Source of the DNA: CACIIZ01 sp045565285
GTDB taxonomy: Bacteria > Pseudomonadota > Alphaproteobacteria > Rhodobacterales > Rhodobacteraceae
Direction: 5' to 3'
Assembly (NCBI GenBank): GCA_045565285.1
Contig: JBJLFR010000035.1
Coordinates: 6,738 to 70,737, forward strand
DNA length: 64,000 nucleotides
Part shown: piece after piece, positions 33,783 to 43,686 of the stretch
Layout of the letters: every line of letters begins with the position of its first letter
How positions within the stretch are numbered: the stretch's first letter is position 1
Translations under genes and position numbers: made by a program
Notes under the pieces: generated by a model
Told to the model about the DNA's origin: nothing
Databases searched by the model: none
The model's input: only the letters and a program-made list of their open reading frames with translations

Positions 33783-36446
33783 ATGTTTGGTTTTGGGAAA
33801 ATAGCATCAAAAATCTTTGGTTCCTCAAATGAAAGAGCAATCAAATCTATATTACCAATAGTGAATAAAATTAATGATTTCGAAAATCAAATAAAAGAAC
33901 TTTCTGATCAACAAATAAAAGATAAAACCATTGAATTTAAAAATCGTATAAAAAATGGTGAAACATTAGATCAATTACTTCCTGAAGCTTTTGCGGTAGT
34001 AAGGGAGGCATCTGTAAGAACTATTGGACAACGACCTTTTGATGTGCAGCTGATAGGTGGAATATTTCTTCATCAAGGTAATATTGCTGAAATGAAAACA
34101 GGCGAAGGAAAAACACTAACTGCAGTTATGCCAGTATATTTGAATTCTTTACTTGGACGAGGTGTGCATATAGTCACTGTAAACGATTATCTAGCAAAAA
34201 GAGATGCTTCGTGGATGGGAGAAATCTATAATTTTTTGAATCTAACGGTATCAGCTATTTATCCAGATATGGATGATAATTTAAAAAAAGAAGCTTATTT
34301 GTCTGATGTAACTTATGCTACAAACAATGAGCTTGGATTTGATTATCTTAGAGATAATATGAAGTCTAATTTAGAAGATGTGTTTCAAAGAAACCCATAC
34401 TTCGCAATTGTTGATGAGGTTGACAGCATATTAATTGACGAAGCTAGAACACCCTTAATTATCTCTGGTCCTACTGAAGACAGATCCGATCTTTATAATA
34501 ATATTGATAAATTAATACCAAATTTAAATCAAAAACATTTTGAATTGGAAGAAAAAACTAGGACTGTAAATTTAACTGATCCAGGTATAGAATATTTAGA
34601 AATTACACTTAGAAACAATAATCTAATGAGTAATAATCAATCACTTTATGATCCAGAAAGCACCAGTTTAGTTCATCATATAAATCAAGCACTCTTGGCT
34701 CATAAAATGTTTAATAAAAATAAAGATTATATAGTAAGAAATAATGAAATTGTATTAATAGATGAATTTAGTGGAAGAATGATGAGTGGAAGAAGGCTTT
34801 CTAATGGATTACACCAAGCAATTGAAGCCAAAGAAAATGTATCTATTCAATCAGAAAATGTGACTTTTGCATCTGTAACTTTTCAAAATTATTTTCGACT
34901 TTATGAAAAATTAGCTGGGATGACAGGAACAGCACTAACTGAGGCAGAAGAGTTTTCAGAAATCTATAATCTTGGTGTAATTGAAATTCCTACAAACAAA
35001 GATGTTATTAGAATTGATGACGATGATCAAGTTTTCAGAACTTCTAAGGAGAAATATTTAGCTGTAATTAAAGAAATAAAAAAAGCTAATAAAAAGAGTC
35101 AACCTGTTCTTGTTGGTACAACATCTATAGAAAAATCAGAATTACTTTCAAACATGCTTAAAAAAGAAACTATAAAACACCAAGTTTTGAATGCTAGATA
35201 CCACGAAAAAGAAGCTTTTATTATTGCCAATGCTGGTATGCCAGCAGCTGTAACTATTGCTACCAATATGGCTGGTAGAGGAACAGATATTCAGCTTGGT
35301 GGGAATGTAGATATGATTCTAAGTCAAAGGAAAGAGAATTCAAAAGATGATGTAGTCATGCTGAAGAAAAAAATTACTGAAGAAGTAGAAAAATCAAAGC
35401 AAATTGTCAAAAAGGCTGGTGGCCTTTTTGTACTTGCAACTGAAAGACACGAAAGTCGTAGAATAGATAATCAACTTAGAGGTAGGTCTGGTAGACAGGG
35501 TGATTCTGGGAGAACCTCTTTTTATTTAAGTTTAGAAGATGATTTAATGAGGATTTTTGGATCTGACAAATTAGACACCATGCTTAAAAGATTAGGAATG
35601 AAAGAAGGAGAAAGTATAGCACACCCCTGGGTGAATAAAGCCTTAGAAAGAGCTCAAAGTAAAGTGGAAGCTAGAAATTTTGATATAAGGAAAAATCTTA
35701 TCAAGTATGACGACGTTATGAATTTACAAAGAAAATCTATTTTTGGTCAGAGAAGAGAAATAATGGAATCAGAAATGGTTACTGAAACAATTACTGATAT
35801 GAGAGAAAAAGTTATAGATAATATTGTTTGGGATAATATTTCAGAAGACAGTGATCCCATACAATGGGATATTGATTTGCTAAAAAATCAAATTAAAGAA
35901 AAATTAGCTGTTAATCTTCCGTTAGATAGTTGGATTGAAGAGGAAAATTTTTCTGGTGATGAATTTCAAAATCGTATCAACGTTGCCGCATCAAAAATTT
36001 TAACTGAAAAAAAACAAAAATATGGAACTAACTTAATACAAAATATAGAAAAACAAGTGCTTTTACAAACAATAGATAAATCATGGAGGGAACATCTATT
36101 AAAGCTCGAGCATTTAAGATCTGTTATTGGTTTTAGAGGATATGCACAAAGAGATCCTTTGAATGAATATAAATCAGAAGCATATGATTTATTTGAAGTA
36201 TTACTCCAAACAATAGGAGAAGAGGTTACAAAATTTATGGCTTTTTTTCAATTAGTTGATTCTAGCAAACTTGAAAGTGAAGATACTAAAACCATAAATA
36301 CTCATTTGAGATATAATGATTTTGAGGAAAATAGCAAAGAAGCTCCTCAAAATACAACACCTGCGAATTGGGGAAAAGTTGGAAGAAATTCCCAATGCCC
36401 TTGTGGTTCAGGAAAAAAATATAAAAATTGTCACGGAAAAAACTAA
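33783..36446 (+). CDS. secA: preprotein translocase ATPase SecA
   Basis: Motor of Sec export. 887 residues. Walker A MKTGEGKTLTA (Lys110), DEVDSILIDEARTP (DEAD box), GTTSIEKSE and GRGTDIQLGGN of the second motor domain, RGRSGRQGDSG, and a C-terminal zinc finger CPCGSGKKYKNCHG that binds SecB and lipid. The protein is complete and typical. A 174-base upstream spacer separates it from argJ. It would export the signal-peptide proteins in this window; the giant RTX proteins without signal peptides should not use it. Confidence 0.97.
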   Translation: MFGFGKIASKIFGSSNERAIKSILPIVNKINDFENQIKELSDQQIKDKTIEFKNRIKNGETLDQLLPEAFAVVREASVRTIGQRPFDVQLIGGIFLHQGNIAEMKTGEGKTLTAVMPVYLNSLLGRGVHIVTVNDYLAKRDASWMGEIYNFLNLTVSAIYPDMDDNLKKEAYLSDVTYATNNELGFDYLRDNMKSNLEDVFQRNPYFAIVDEVDSILIDEARTPLIISGPTEDRSDLYNNIDKLIPNLNQKHFELEEKTRTVNLTDPGIEYLEITLRNNNLMSNNQSLYDPESTSLVHHINQALLAHKMFNKNKDYIVRNNEIVLIDEFSGRMMSGRRLSNGLHQAIEAKENVSIQSENVTFASVTFQNYFRLYEKLAGMTGTALTEAEEFSEIYNLGVIEIPTNKDVIRIDDDDQVFRTSKEKYLAVIKEIKKANKKSQPVLVGTTSIEKSELLSNMLKKETIKHQVLNARYHEKEAFIIANAGMPAAVTIATNMAGRGTDIQLGGNVDMILSQRKENSKDDVVMLKKKITEEVEKSKQIVKKAGGLFVLATERHESRRIDNQLRGRSGRQGDSGRTSFYLSLEDDLMRIFGSDKLDTMLKRLGMKEGESIAHPWVNKALERAQSKVEARNFDIRKNLIKYDDVMNLQRKSIFGQRREIMESEMVTETITDMREKVIDNIVWDNISEDSDPIQWDIDLLKNQIKEKLAVNLPLDSWIEEENFSGDEFQNRINVAASKILTEKKQKYGTNLIQNIEKQVLLQTIDKSWREHLLKLEHLRSVIGFRGYAQRDPLNEYKSEAYDLFEVLLQTIGEEVTKFMAFFQLVDSSKLESEDTKTINTHLRYNDFEENSKEAPQNTTPANWGKVGRNSQCPCGSGKKYKNCHGKN

Positions 36447-36470
36447 AATTTTGTGTATAAATATTTTTTA

Positions 36471-37292
36471 CTAAAACGGAAAAAATTTATCTTTTGGAGA
36501 CAGTGTAAGAACTTCTACCCCATGATTTGTAACTGCAACTGTGTGCTCGAATTGGGCTGAAAGTGATTTATCTCTTGTTACAGCTGTCCAATTATCGGAC
36601 AAGATTTTTGTATCAGGTTTTCCCAAATTTACCATAGGCTCAATAGTAAAAAACATGCCAGGCTCCAGAGTTGCACCAGTGTTTTTTTCACCAAAATGTA
36701 AAACATTTGGTGCCGAGTGGAAACTTTTTCCAACCCCATGACCACAAAAATCTCTTACTACAGACATTTTTTTACTCTCTACATATTTTTGTATAGCCTG
36801 TCCAATGTCTCCAAAAGTATTCCCTGGTTTAACTACCTCAATTCCTTTTAATAATGAATTGTATGTTACTTCGATTAAACGGCTAGCTTTCTTGCTAGTA
36901 GTTCCAGCAATATACATTCTACTGCTATCTCCAAACCACCCATTAAGTATGCATGTAACGTCAATATTCAAAATATCACTTTCTTTTAGAATTTTAGAAC
37001 CTGGTATCCCATGACATACAACATGGTTTATTGAAATACAGCATGATTTAGGAAAACCTCTATAACCAAGAGTAGCTGGCTTAGCACCATTATCAATCAT
37101 AAATTCATGACATAAAATATTAATTTTTTCTGTTGATACTCCTGGTTCAACATACTCCCCAATCATATCAAGAGTTTCAGCAGCTAATTTACAAGAAAGC
37201 TTCATTTCTACAAGTTCAGAATCGGTATGGATTATTATACCATCCTTATTTAAGCGGTTACTATCCAATAGAATTTCCTTAATTAAATTCAA
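36471..37292 (-). CDS. map: methionine aminopeptidase, type I
   Basis: Removes the initiator Met from new proteins. 273 residues with the five metal ligands visible: Asp111 and Asp122 (NIDVTCILNGWFGD), His185 (GHGVGKSFH), Glu218 (FTIEPM) and Glu249 (QFEHTVAV). The start is TTG at 37292 with AGGAT about 8 bases upstream; it gives an N-terminus about 18 residues ahead of the usual IIIHTDSELVEM. It is convergent with secA (24 bases apart) and is followed upstream by sfsA, a common pairing in alphaproteobacteria. Confidence 0.94.
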   Translation of the reverse strand: MNLIKEILLDSNRLNKDGIIIHTDSELVEMKLSCKLAAETLDMIGEYVEPGVSTEKINILCHEFMIDNGAKPATLGYRGFPKSCCISINHVVCHGIPGSKILKESDILNIDVTCILNGWFGDSSRMYIAGTTSKKASRLIEVTYNSLLKGIEVVKPGNTFGDIGQAIQKYVESKKMSVVRDFCGHGVGKSFHSAPNVLHFGEKNTGATLEPGMFFTIEPMVNLGKPDTKILSDNWTAVTRDKSLSAQFEHTVAVTNHGVEVLTLSPKDKFFPF

Positions 37293-37368
37293 AATATAAT
37301 CCTGCTATATAAATTTTTTAAAAACCTATCAAGTCCTATAAATCAATAACGACAAATAATTTAAACAT

Positions 37369-38073
37369 TTATAGTACTGATAACCTTTTTTGACTTAATT
37401 CTATTCCATCCTTAGAAACAAGACTTTGTAGAACTAATATTTCTACTCCCGATTTTTTTGCAATTTGAAAAGATTTAAAATATTCTTTATCAATATCTTT
37501 CGCTATCTTAAAACAATTAGTATCACTCCTTTGTATTAAATAAATTTGAATTGCTCTAAAACCATCATTTTTTAAATTTTTTAACAGGGTTAAATGTTTA
37601 GATCCTCTTAAAGTAACGGTATCTGGAAATTCAGATATTTTAGGGAACCTAGAAAGTGTTGAAGATTTAACTTCAATAAAGCATGAGTTTTCATCATTTG
37701 ATTTCAACAAAAAGTCTAGCCTACTTCCATCATTTATCTTAGGCTCAGAGATGATTTCCTCATATTGTTTAAATCCATGTATTTTTTTTTTTAACAAATG
37801 TTCATGTATAACTTTATTTGCCATCTGCGTATCTATACAAATGAGTTTACCTTCATTATTTTCAACTAAACGCCATATAAAGTTATACTTCGAATTCTTA
37901 TTATTGGATTTCTCTAGCCAAATTTTTGTATTCTTTTCAGCTAAACCCAGCATAGAACCTGGATTTGGACAGTATACAGTTTTTTTTTCACCATTTTTAA
38001 AGACAACATCAGCCAAAAAACGCTTGTACCTTTTTAATAATTTGGCTTCAATGAGTGTGGAAGAAAATTGCAT
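37369..38073 (-). CDS. sfsA: SfsA family protein (sugar fermentation stimulation protein homolog)
   Basis: 234 residues, full length. Motifs: LIEAKLLKRYKRFLADVV, YCPNPGSMLGL, SRLDFLL with a nuclease-like Asp, CFIEVKSSTL (Glu-x-Lys of a PD-(D/E)XK-like core) and FPDTVTLRGSKHL. E. coli SfsA was found by its effect on maltose genes and binds DNA; the real activity is not settled. Start ATG at 38073. Confidence 0.92.
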   Translation of the reverse strand: MQFSSTLIEAKLLKRYKRFLADVVFKNGEKKTVYCPNPGSMLGLAEKNTKIWLEKSNNKNSKYNFIWRLVENNEGKLICIDTQMANKVIHEHLLKKKIHGFKQYEEIISEPKINDGSRLDFLLKSNDENSCFIEVKSSTLSRFPKISEFPDTVTLRGSKHLTLLKNLKNDGFRAIQIYLIQRSDTNCFKIAKDIDKEYFKSFQIAKKSGVEILVLQSLVSKDGIELSQKRLSVL

Positions 38074-38143
38074 TTATTCTATGTTTATAATTAAATTTTA
38101 TAATAACATTGAAAAATTAAAAATATAGGCATAATTAAATTAG

Positions 38144-38869
38144 ATGGATCATTCATCGCTAAGAACAACTGGTATAATTATAATTGGTAATGAAATTTTA
38201 TCAGGACGTACACAAGATTTAAATTCAAGATATTTGGCACAAAGGCTACTTACAATAGGAATAACTGTAAGTGAAGTTAGAATTATTCCAGATATAAAAG
38301 GTCAAATAATAAATTGTGTAAATGAATTTAGAAATAAATATACTTTTGTTTTTACAAGTGGGGGAATTGGACCTACTCACGATGACATTACAGCAGAATG
38401 TATAGCAAGCGCTTTTAATGTTGATCTTCAAATTAATAGAGATGCAAAAAAATTATTGGAAAATTACTATATTTCAAAAAATGTTACACTCAATAGTTCA
38501 AGATTACGTATGGCTAGAATTCCTAAAGGTGCTGATATGATACCTAACCCAATAAGTATAGCTCCTGGTTTTCAAATACAAAATGTTTTTGTGTTAGCAG
38601 GTATTCCAAGTATTTTTAAAGCGATGGTTGAAAATGTAATAAAAAATCTTGAGGCTGAAATTTCTATTAAATCTAAAACTATCACTGTAAATAAGGCAGA
38701 GGGAGACATTGCAGACAAACTCTCTATGATAGCATCACAATACCCAGATGTTTCAATAGGATCTTATCCATTTGAAAATGGTTCAATTATAGGAACTAAT
38801 ATAGTTATATCTCATCATGATGAAAAAATGATAAAAAAAATTGCAAAATTTACTGAAGCATTAAAATAG
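38144..38869 (+). CDS. molybdopterin-binding / CinA N-terminal domain protein
   Basis: 241 residues matching the MoCF-like N-terminal half of CinA: IIIIGNEILSGRTQDLN, FTSGGIGPTHDDITAE and FVLAGIPSIFKAM. The C-terminal deamidase domain of full CinA is absent, as in many alphaproteobacterial versions. Relatives hydrolyse ADP-ribose or handle molybdopterin; which applies here is not known. Divergent from sfsA. The 128 bases after it, before the polA end, contain nothing I can name. Confidence 0.87.
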   Translation: MDHSSLRTTGIIIIGNEILSGRTQDLNSRYLAQRLLTIGITVSEVRIIPDIKGQIINCVNEFRNKYTFVFTSGGIGPTHDDITAECIASAFNVDLQINRDAKKLLENYYISKNVTLNSSRLRMARIPKGADMIPNPISIAPGFQIQNVFVLAGIPSIFKAMVENVIKNLEAEISIKSKTITVNKAEGDIADKLSMIASQYPDVSIGSYPFENGSIIGTNIVISHHDEKMIKKIAKFTEALK

Positions 38870-38997
38870 CCTATTTAACTTTTTAAATCAGAAGATAAAT
38901 TATTTAAATTCAAAAATATCTATATTTTTATAAAGGAACAATTTTCATAAAACTGATAATAAATTATTTTAAACTGCCAAAACTAGATGATTTCTTA

Positions 38998-41865
38998 TTA
39001 ATGAGCATTATTCCAGTTTTCACCTACTCCACACTCAACTTTTAGCGGTACATCTAAAGTAAGAAAAGGATAAGATGCATTCTCCATTTGCGAAATAACT
39101 TTATTTTTTAAAATTTCTATTTCCTCATTTGGTACCTCAAATAACAATTCATCATGTACTTGTAAAACCATCTTTGCACTCAACTTATTATCAATGATTA
39201 GTTTTGGAATTTTTATCATTGCTAATTTAATAATGTCTGCAGCAGTTCCTTGAATTGGAGCATTGATTGCAGACCTCTTAGCAAAACCTGCGGCTGGACC
39301 TTTTGAATTGATATTTGGAGTATGTATTTTGCGACCAAATAAAGTTTGAACATACCCTTTTTCTTTAGCTTCATTTATTGTCTGATCCATGTAGTTTTTA
39401 ATTTCTGGATAACGTTCAAAGTATTTATCAATAAAGTCCTTAGCTTTTTCTCTAGGAATTCTAAGGTTATTAGCCAAACCAAAAGGAGAAATTCCATAAA
39501 TAATACCAAAATTAATGGCCTTTGCTTGTCTTCTGAGTTCAGAATCTAAATTTTCAATTGGTATTTGAAAAACTTCTGAAGCAGTTTGGGAATGAATATC
39601 TTGTCCATCTATGAAGGCATTTATTAAATTTTTAATTTTGGCTATATGAGCCAAAATTCTTAATTCAATCTGGCTATAATCAAAACTAACCAACTTTTTT
39701 CCTTCATCTGAAATAAAAGCAGATCTAATTTTTTTGCCATCATCAGTTCTAATAGGGATATTTTGTAGATTTGGATTAGATGAAGACAATCGACCTGTTG
39801 TGGCACCCGAAGAAAGGAATGAAGTATGTACTCTTCCAGTATTTATTTTAATATGGTTCTGAAGAGATTCTGTATATGTAGATCTTAATTTTGAAAGTTG
39901 CCGCCACTCTAAAACATAGTCAGGAAGATTGTGACCCTTTGAAGCTAATGTCTCTAATACATCCACATCAGTTGAATAGGTACCATTTTTTCCTTTTTTT
40001 CCACCCTCAAATCCTAACTTTTCAAATAAAATAATACCTAATTGCTTGGGTGAACCAATATTAAATCTATCTTTTGAAAGTTTATAAATTTTTTCTTCTA
40101 ACAAATTTAATTTTTTTGAAAATTGGGTTGATAAGTTTGAGAGTATATTTGCATCAATCCGAATTCCATTCATTTCAATTTGAGCTAATACTGAAATCAA
40201 TTTGATTTCTATATAATTATAAATTGTTGAGACTTTTTTTTCTGATAGCATTGGTCTAAATATTTTCCATAATCTAAAGGTAATATCTGCATCCTCTGCA
40301 GAATATTTTGTAGCAAGATCAATTGCTATTTCAGAAAAAGTTTTTTTATTTTTACCAATGCCAATTAGAGATTCAATTTTTATAGGGTTATGATGAAGAA
40401 ATTTTTCTGACAAAACATTTAAATTATGACGATGCAACCCTGCATTTAATGAGTAAGACATTAACATTGTATCTTCATAGGAGCAAACTGAGACTGAATA
40501 TTTTAATAGAATTTTATAATCAAATTTAATATTTTGCCCTATCTTTAGTATGGATGGATTTTCAAGAATAGGTCTTAATTTATCAATAACATAACTTAAC
40601 GAAAGCTGATCCTTAACATTTTGTAGGTCATTTTCAGTATTTAGTGCACTAGAAATATGACCTAATGGAATATAGCATGCAATCCCTGATTCAACTGCTA
40701 ATGATATACCCACTAAATTTGCATCAACTTCGTTAAGGGATGACGTTTCTAAATCTATTGCAAAATAATATATTTTATAAATCTTTTCTAACCAATCATC
40801 CAGTTTTTCCTTTGAATCTATAGTTTCATAATTACCAAAATTGTTTTTTAAAACATCTGAATAAAAATCATAATTCTCAAATTCAACAACATTATTTTGA
40901 TCAAAAAAATCATCTTCTTTTATTTTAAACTTCTTTTCTTTTGTAGTTTCAGATATCTCATCTAATAGTTCATAATCTTTTTTAACTCTTTCTGATAGTG
41001 TCCGGAATTCCATTTTTTTGGTAAATGAAAGAAGTGATAAGGGATTAAAAGATGAAATGTTAAAATTCTGAATATTTTCTTTCAAAGGAACATCTTTTTT
41101 TAGAGTTACCAAATTTTTAGAAATTAATATCTTATCTCTTTCATTTATTAGGACTTCTCTTCTTTTTGGTTGCTTAATTTCACTTGCTTTTTCCAAAAGA
41201 ATATTCAGGGTTCCAAATTGATTTATAAGTAAAGAAGCTGTTTTTACACCAATACCAGTTGCACCTGGTATATTATCTATAGAATCACCAGCTAATGCTT
41301 GAACGTCAATAACTGATGAAGGATAAACTCCAAATTTTTCAAGTACTTCCTTTTCTCCAATTTTCTTATTTTTCATTGTATCCCACATAATTGTGTTCTT
41401 AGAAACAAGTTGCATTAAATCCTTATCAGAAGAAATTATGGTTGTGCTCCAATTTTTTTCTGATGCTAATTCAACATATGTGGCAATAATATCATCAGCC
41501 TCATATCCTTCCATTTCAATGCAAGCTAATCCAAAAGCCTTTGTTGCTTCTCTAATTAATTCAAATTGTGGTATTAGATCTATTGGAGGATCGGTTCTAT
41601 TCATTTTATAATCAGGATAAATTTTAGACCTAAAAGTTGGTCCTTTATGATCAAAAATAACTGCAACATGCGTAGGTTTTAAAATCGAGTCATTTAACTT
41701 ATTAGTTAAAAGTTTATAGATCATATTGCAAAAACCAGATATTGCACCTACAGGCAAACCATCAGATCTTGTCAAAGCGGGTAGAGCGTAGTACGCCCTA
41801 AAAATAAATCCAGAACCATCAATGAGGTAGATATTTTTTTTATTGTTTTGAGACTGTGTAGACAT
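38998..41865 (-). CDS. polA: DNA polymerase I
   Basis: 955 residues with three domains. Residues 1-290: 5'-3' exonuclease (LIDGSGFIFRAYYALP, YEADDIIATY, GDSIDNIPG). Middle: 3'-5' exonuclease that looks active, with DLETSS (Asp and Glu ligands), IGQNIKFDYKIL and YSAEDADITF. C-terminal: polymerase with SFDYSQIELRILAH (motif A), RRQAKAINFGIIYG (O helix) and VHDELLFEVP (motif C). Used in repair and Okazaki fragment processing. It heads a minus-strand run that is followed by nothing until the cinA-like gene; upstream lie the zinc-finger, HIT and kinase genes. Confidence 0.96.
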   Translation of the reverse strand: MSTQSQNNKKNIYLIDGSGFIFRAYYALPALTRSDGLPVGAISGFCNMIYKLLTNKLNDSILKPTHVAVIFDHKGPTFRSKIYPDYKMNRTDPPIDLIPQFELIREATKAFGLACIEMEGYEADDIIATYVELASEKNWSTTIISSDKDLMQLVSKNTIMWDTMKNKKIGEKEVLEKFGVYPSSVIDVQALAGDSIDNIPGATGIGVKTASLLINQFGTLNILLEKASEIKQPKRREVLINERDKILISKNLVTLKKDVPLKENIQNFNISSFNPLSLLSFTKKMEFRTLSERVKKDYELLDEISETTKEKKFKIKEDDFFDQNNVVEFENYDFYSDVLKNNFGNYETIDSKEKLDDWLEKIYKIYYFAIDLETSSLNEVDANLVGISLAVESGIACYIPLGHISSALNTENDLQNVKDQLSLSYVIDKLRPILENPSILKIGQNIKFDYKILLKYSVSVCSYEDTMLMSYSLNAGLHRHNLNVLSEKFLHHNPIKIESLIGIGKNKKTFSEIAIDLATKYSAEDADITFRLWKIFRPMLSEKKVSTIYNYIEIKLISVLAQIEMNGIRIDANILSNLSTQFSKKLNLLEEKIYKLSKDRFNIGSPKQLGIILFEKLGFEGGKKGKNGTYSTDVDVLETLASKGHNLPDYVLEWRQLSKLRSTYTESLQNHIKINTGRVHTSFLSSGATTGRLSSSNPNLQNIPIRTDDGKKIRSAFISDEGKKLVSFDYSQIELRILAHIAKIKNLINAFIDGQDIHSQTASEVFQIPIENLDSELRRQAKAINFGIIYGISPFGLANNLRIPREKAKDFIDKYFERYPEIKNYMDQTINEAKEKGYVQTLFGRKIHTPNINSKGPAAGFAKRSAINAPIQGTAADIIKLAMIKIPKLIIDNKLSAKMVLQVHDELLFEVPNEEIEILKNKVISQMENASYPFLTLDVPLKVECGVGENWNNAH

Positions 41866-41880
41866 TATTGAAACTTTAAA

Positions 41881-42063
41881 CTAATTTTTTTCACGATCTT
41901 TATAGATAAATTTTATTTCGCAATAAGGACAACTGATAAAACCTACCTCTTCATCAATCTGAAGCCATACCAAAGGATGACCCTCTGAAGTGTTATTTGT
42001 TTCTCCATTGCACGATACCCTTAAAGAAAAAACATTTTTTGTTTTTTTATCATTTTCATGCAT
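41881..42063 (-). CDS. zinc-finger (CHCC type) protein, NDUFS6-like
   Basis: 60 residues. The ligands are Cys18, His28, Cys45 and Cys48 in VSCNGE, EGHPLVWLQI and SCPYCEIKF. This small family is shared by alphaproteobacteria and mitochondria, where the homologous domain of NDUFS6 binds zinc in respiratory complex I. A structural or assembly role is likely, but not shown. It lies 15 bases upstream of polA and 21 bases downstream of the HIT gene. Start ATG at 42063. Confidence 0.88.
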   Translation of the reverse strand: MHENDKKTKNVFSLRVSCNGETNNTSEGHPLVWLQIDEEVGFISCPYCEIKFIYKDREKN

Positions 42064-42084
42064 TTATAGTTTCCTTAAATTATT

Positions 42085-42465
42085 CTATTTTCTTGAGACC
42101 ATGTAACCCATATTTCTTCCACCCAGAATATGAAAATGTAGATGAGGAACTTCTTGAACACCGTTTAAACCAGTATTCGCAATCAATCTATATCCATTAC
42201 CATTTCCTTCTGGATCTAATTTTTCGCTTTTGATAACTTCATTAATCGTTTTATTGAAATCAATGATTTCCTTATCACTTGCACGTGATACAAAGTGATC
42301 AAAGTTGATATAAGGACCTTTTGGAATAACTAAAATATGAATAGGAGCAACCGGATTTATGTCCTTAAAAGCAAGCGAGTACTTTGTTTCAAATACCGTA
42401 TTATTAGGAATTTCTTTTTTTAAAATTTTGGCAAATATATTGTTAAAATCATATTTAAATTCCAT
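42085..42465 (-). CDS. HIT-family nucleotide-binding protein (Hint type)
   Basis: 126 residues. The histidine triad is VPHLHFHILGG (His108, His110, His112). FAKILKKEIP, PIHILVIPKG and ANTGLNGVQEVPH are as in bacterial Hint/YcfF proteins, which hydrolyse nucleoside phosphoramidates such as AMP-lysine. Start ATG at 42465 behind GAGGG-type purines. In some relatives a hisE gene is beside it; here an adenosine-kinase-like gene is (23-base gap). Confidence 0.92.
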   Translation of the reverse strand: MEFKYDFNNIFAKILKKEIPNNTVFETKYSLAFKDINPVAPIHILVIPKGPYINFDHFVSRASDKEIIDFNKTINEVIKSEKLDPEGNGNGYRLIANTGLNGVQEVPHLHFHILGGRNMGYMVSRK

Positions 42466-42488
42466 TTTATTTCCCTCTTAAATTATTT

Positions 42489-43469
42489 TTATAATAAATC
42501 TAACAATTTTTCTCTACCCAAACGGCAACCTAATATTTTAATTACTTCTCCAGCACATTTATTTGCAAATTTGCATGAAATTGAGGCATCATTTCCAATA
42601 AGTATTCCATACAAAAAACCAGTTGCAAATAAATCTCCAGCACCAGTTGTATCTTTAATTTCTACATTATTTGTAGAAATATTAATCCAACTACCTTTAT
42701 CTTTAATAAATACACCTCTTTCAGCTACTGTACATATAACCTTGCAAGGATAATTACTACTCGTTTGCAATGCAGAGTTCAAATCTATTTGTCTAGTTAA
42801 TGAAATTAATTCTTTTTCATTACAAAAAATTAAATCAACTCCATTATTCATTATTTTAAGGAATTTTTCTCTATGACGTTGTACACAAAATGGGTCAGAT
42901 AACGAAAGTGCTACCTTGCCACCTTCTTTTTTTGAATGGTTAATTGCTATTTCAAACGCTTTTTGACTATCAATACCATCAAATCTATATCCTTCTAAAT
43001 AAACCCATCCACAATTTTGTAAAGTCTTTAAGTTTAAATCATCTTTAGATAAAAACTCTGTAACACCTAAGTAAGTATTCATGGTTCTTTCTCCATCGGG
43101 AGTAACTAAAACAATACAATGAGCTGTAGATAACTTGGTAGAATCAATTTTTTCTGATACTTTAAATTCTACATTATGTGAATTCATATCATTGGAAAAA
43201 AACTCTCCAAACTCATCATTACAAACTTTTCCCAAGTAAGATGTTTTTATACCGAGCTGAGAAAGCCCAACAATAGTATTGGCTGCTGAACCGCCTGCTA
43301 CTTTATTAGTTACTGAAATTTTTCTTAAAAGTTCTTTTGACCTTTGAGAGTTAATTAGATTCATAACTCCTTTTTTTATTTTATTTTTTACTAAGAAATC
43401 ATCATTTACATAAGCTAAAATATCAATTATAGCATTTCCAATTCCAACCACTTGAAAAGACTTGGTCAT
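42489..43469 (-). CDS. PfkB-family carbohydrate kinase, adenosine kinase-like
   Basis: 326 residues, counting from ATG 43469, which has GAGG 7 bases upstream; a TTG at 43481 would only overlap that site. The ribokinase fold shows VVGIGNAIIDILA, the GG of VAGGSAANT, and the catalytic loop DTTGAGDLFATGF with Asp279 as base. Alphaproteobacterial proteins of this type are usually called adenosine kinase; fructokinase or ribokinase cannot be ruled out from sequence. It would recycle adenosine to AMP. The 217 bases upstream contain no gene, one inverted repeat (43635-43665) and a 7-bp stem at 43503-43521. Confidence 0.86.
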   Translation of the reverse strand: MTKSFQVVGIGNAIIDILAYVNDDFLVKNKIKKGVMNLINSQRSKELLRKISVTNKVAGGSAANTIVGLSQLGIKTSYLGKVCNDEFGEFFSNDMNSHNVEFKVSEKIDSTKLSTAHCIVLVTPDGERTMNTYLGVTEFLSKDDLNLKTLQNCGWVYLEGYRFDGIDSQKAFEIAINHSKKEGGKVALSLSDPFCVQRHREKFLKIMNNGVDLIFCNEKELISLTRQIDLNSALQTSSNYPCKVICTVAERGVFIKDKGSWINISTNNVEIKDTTGAGDLFATGFLYGILIGNDASISCKFANKCAGEVIKILGCRLGREKLLDLL

Positions 43470-43634
43470 AATGTACCTCAATTACATAAATCTAATTAAT
43501 ACTTGTATCATAAAGATACAACTTTGATTTAAAGAGTTAAATAACATTAAATATTAATAAAAAATCTTTTCAAAATTAAAATTCTTAAATTGAAAGCTCT
43601 TCCTGGTATTTATAACATTTTTTATTTGACAGTT

Positions 43635-43665
43635 TTAATTAGATGAAATTTTGAAATCTAATTAA
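43635..43665. repeat. inverted repeat past the end of the F0 operon
   Basis: TTAATTAGAT (43635-43644) and ATCTAATTAA (43656-43665) pair perfectly around an 11-base loop, starting 22 bases beyond the atpF stop. On the minus strand the hairpin is not followed by a T run, so it is a poor intrinsic terminator, but it may protect the 3' end of the ATP synthase transcript. On the plus strand it is followed by T6, but no plus-strand gene ends here. Confidence 0.35.
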
Positions 43666-43686
43666 GGAATTTTTTATTTATTAATT

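Noticed and set aside
43503..43521. Stem TTGTATC/GATACAA with a 5-base loop upstream of the adenosine-kinase-like gene
   Set aside because: Seven AT-rich pairs in DNA this rich in A and T are expected by chance; no T tract and no second copy to suggest an operator.
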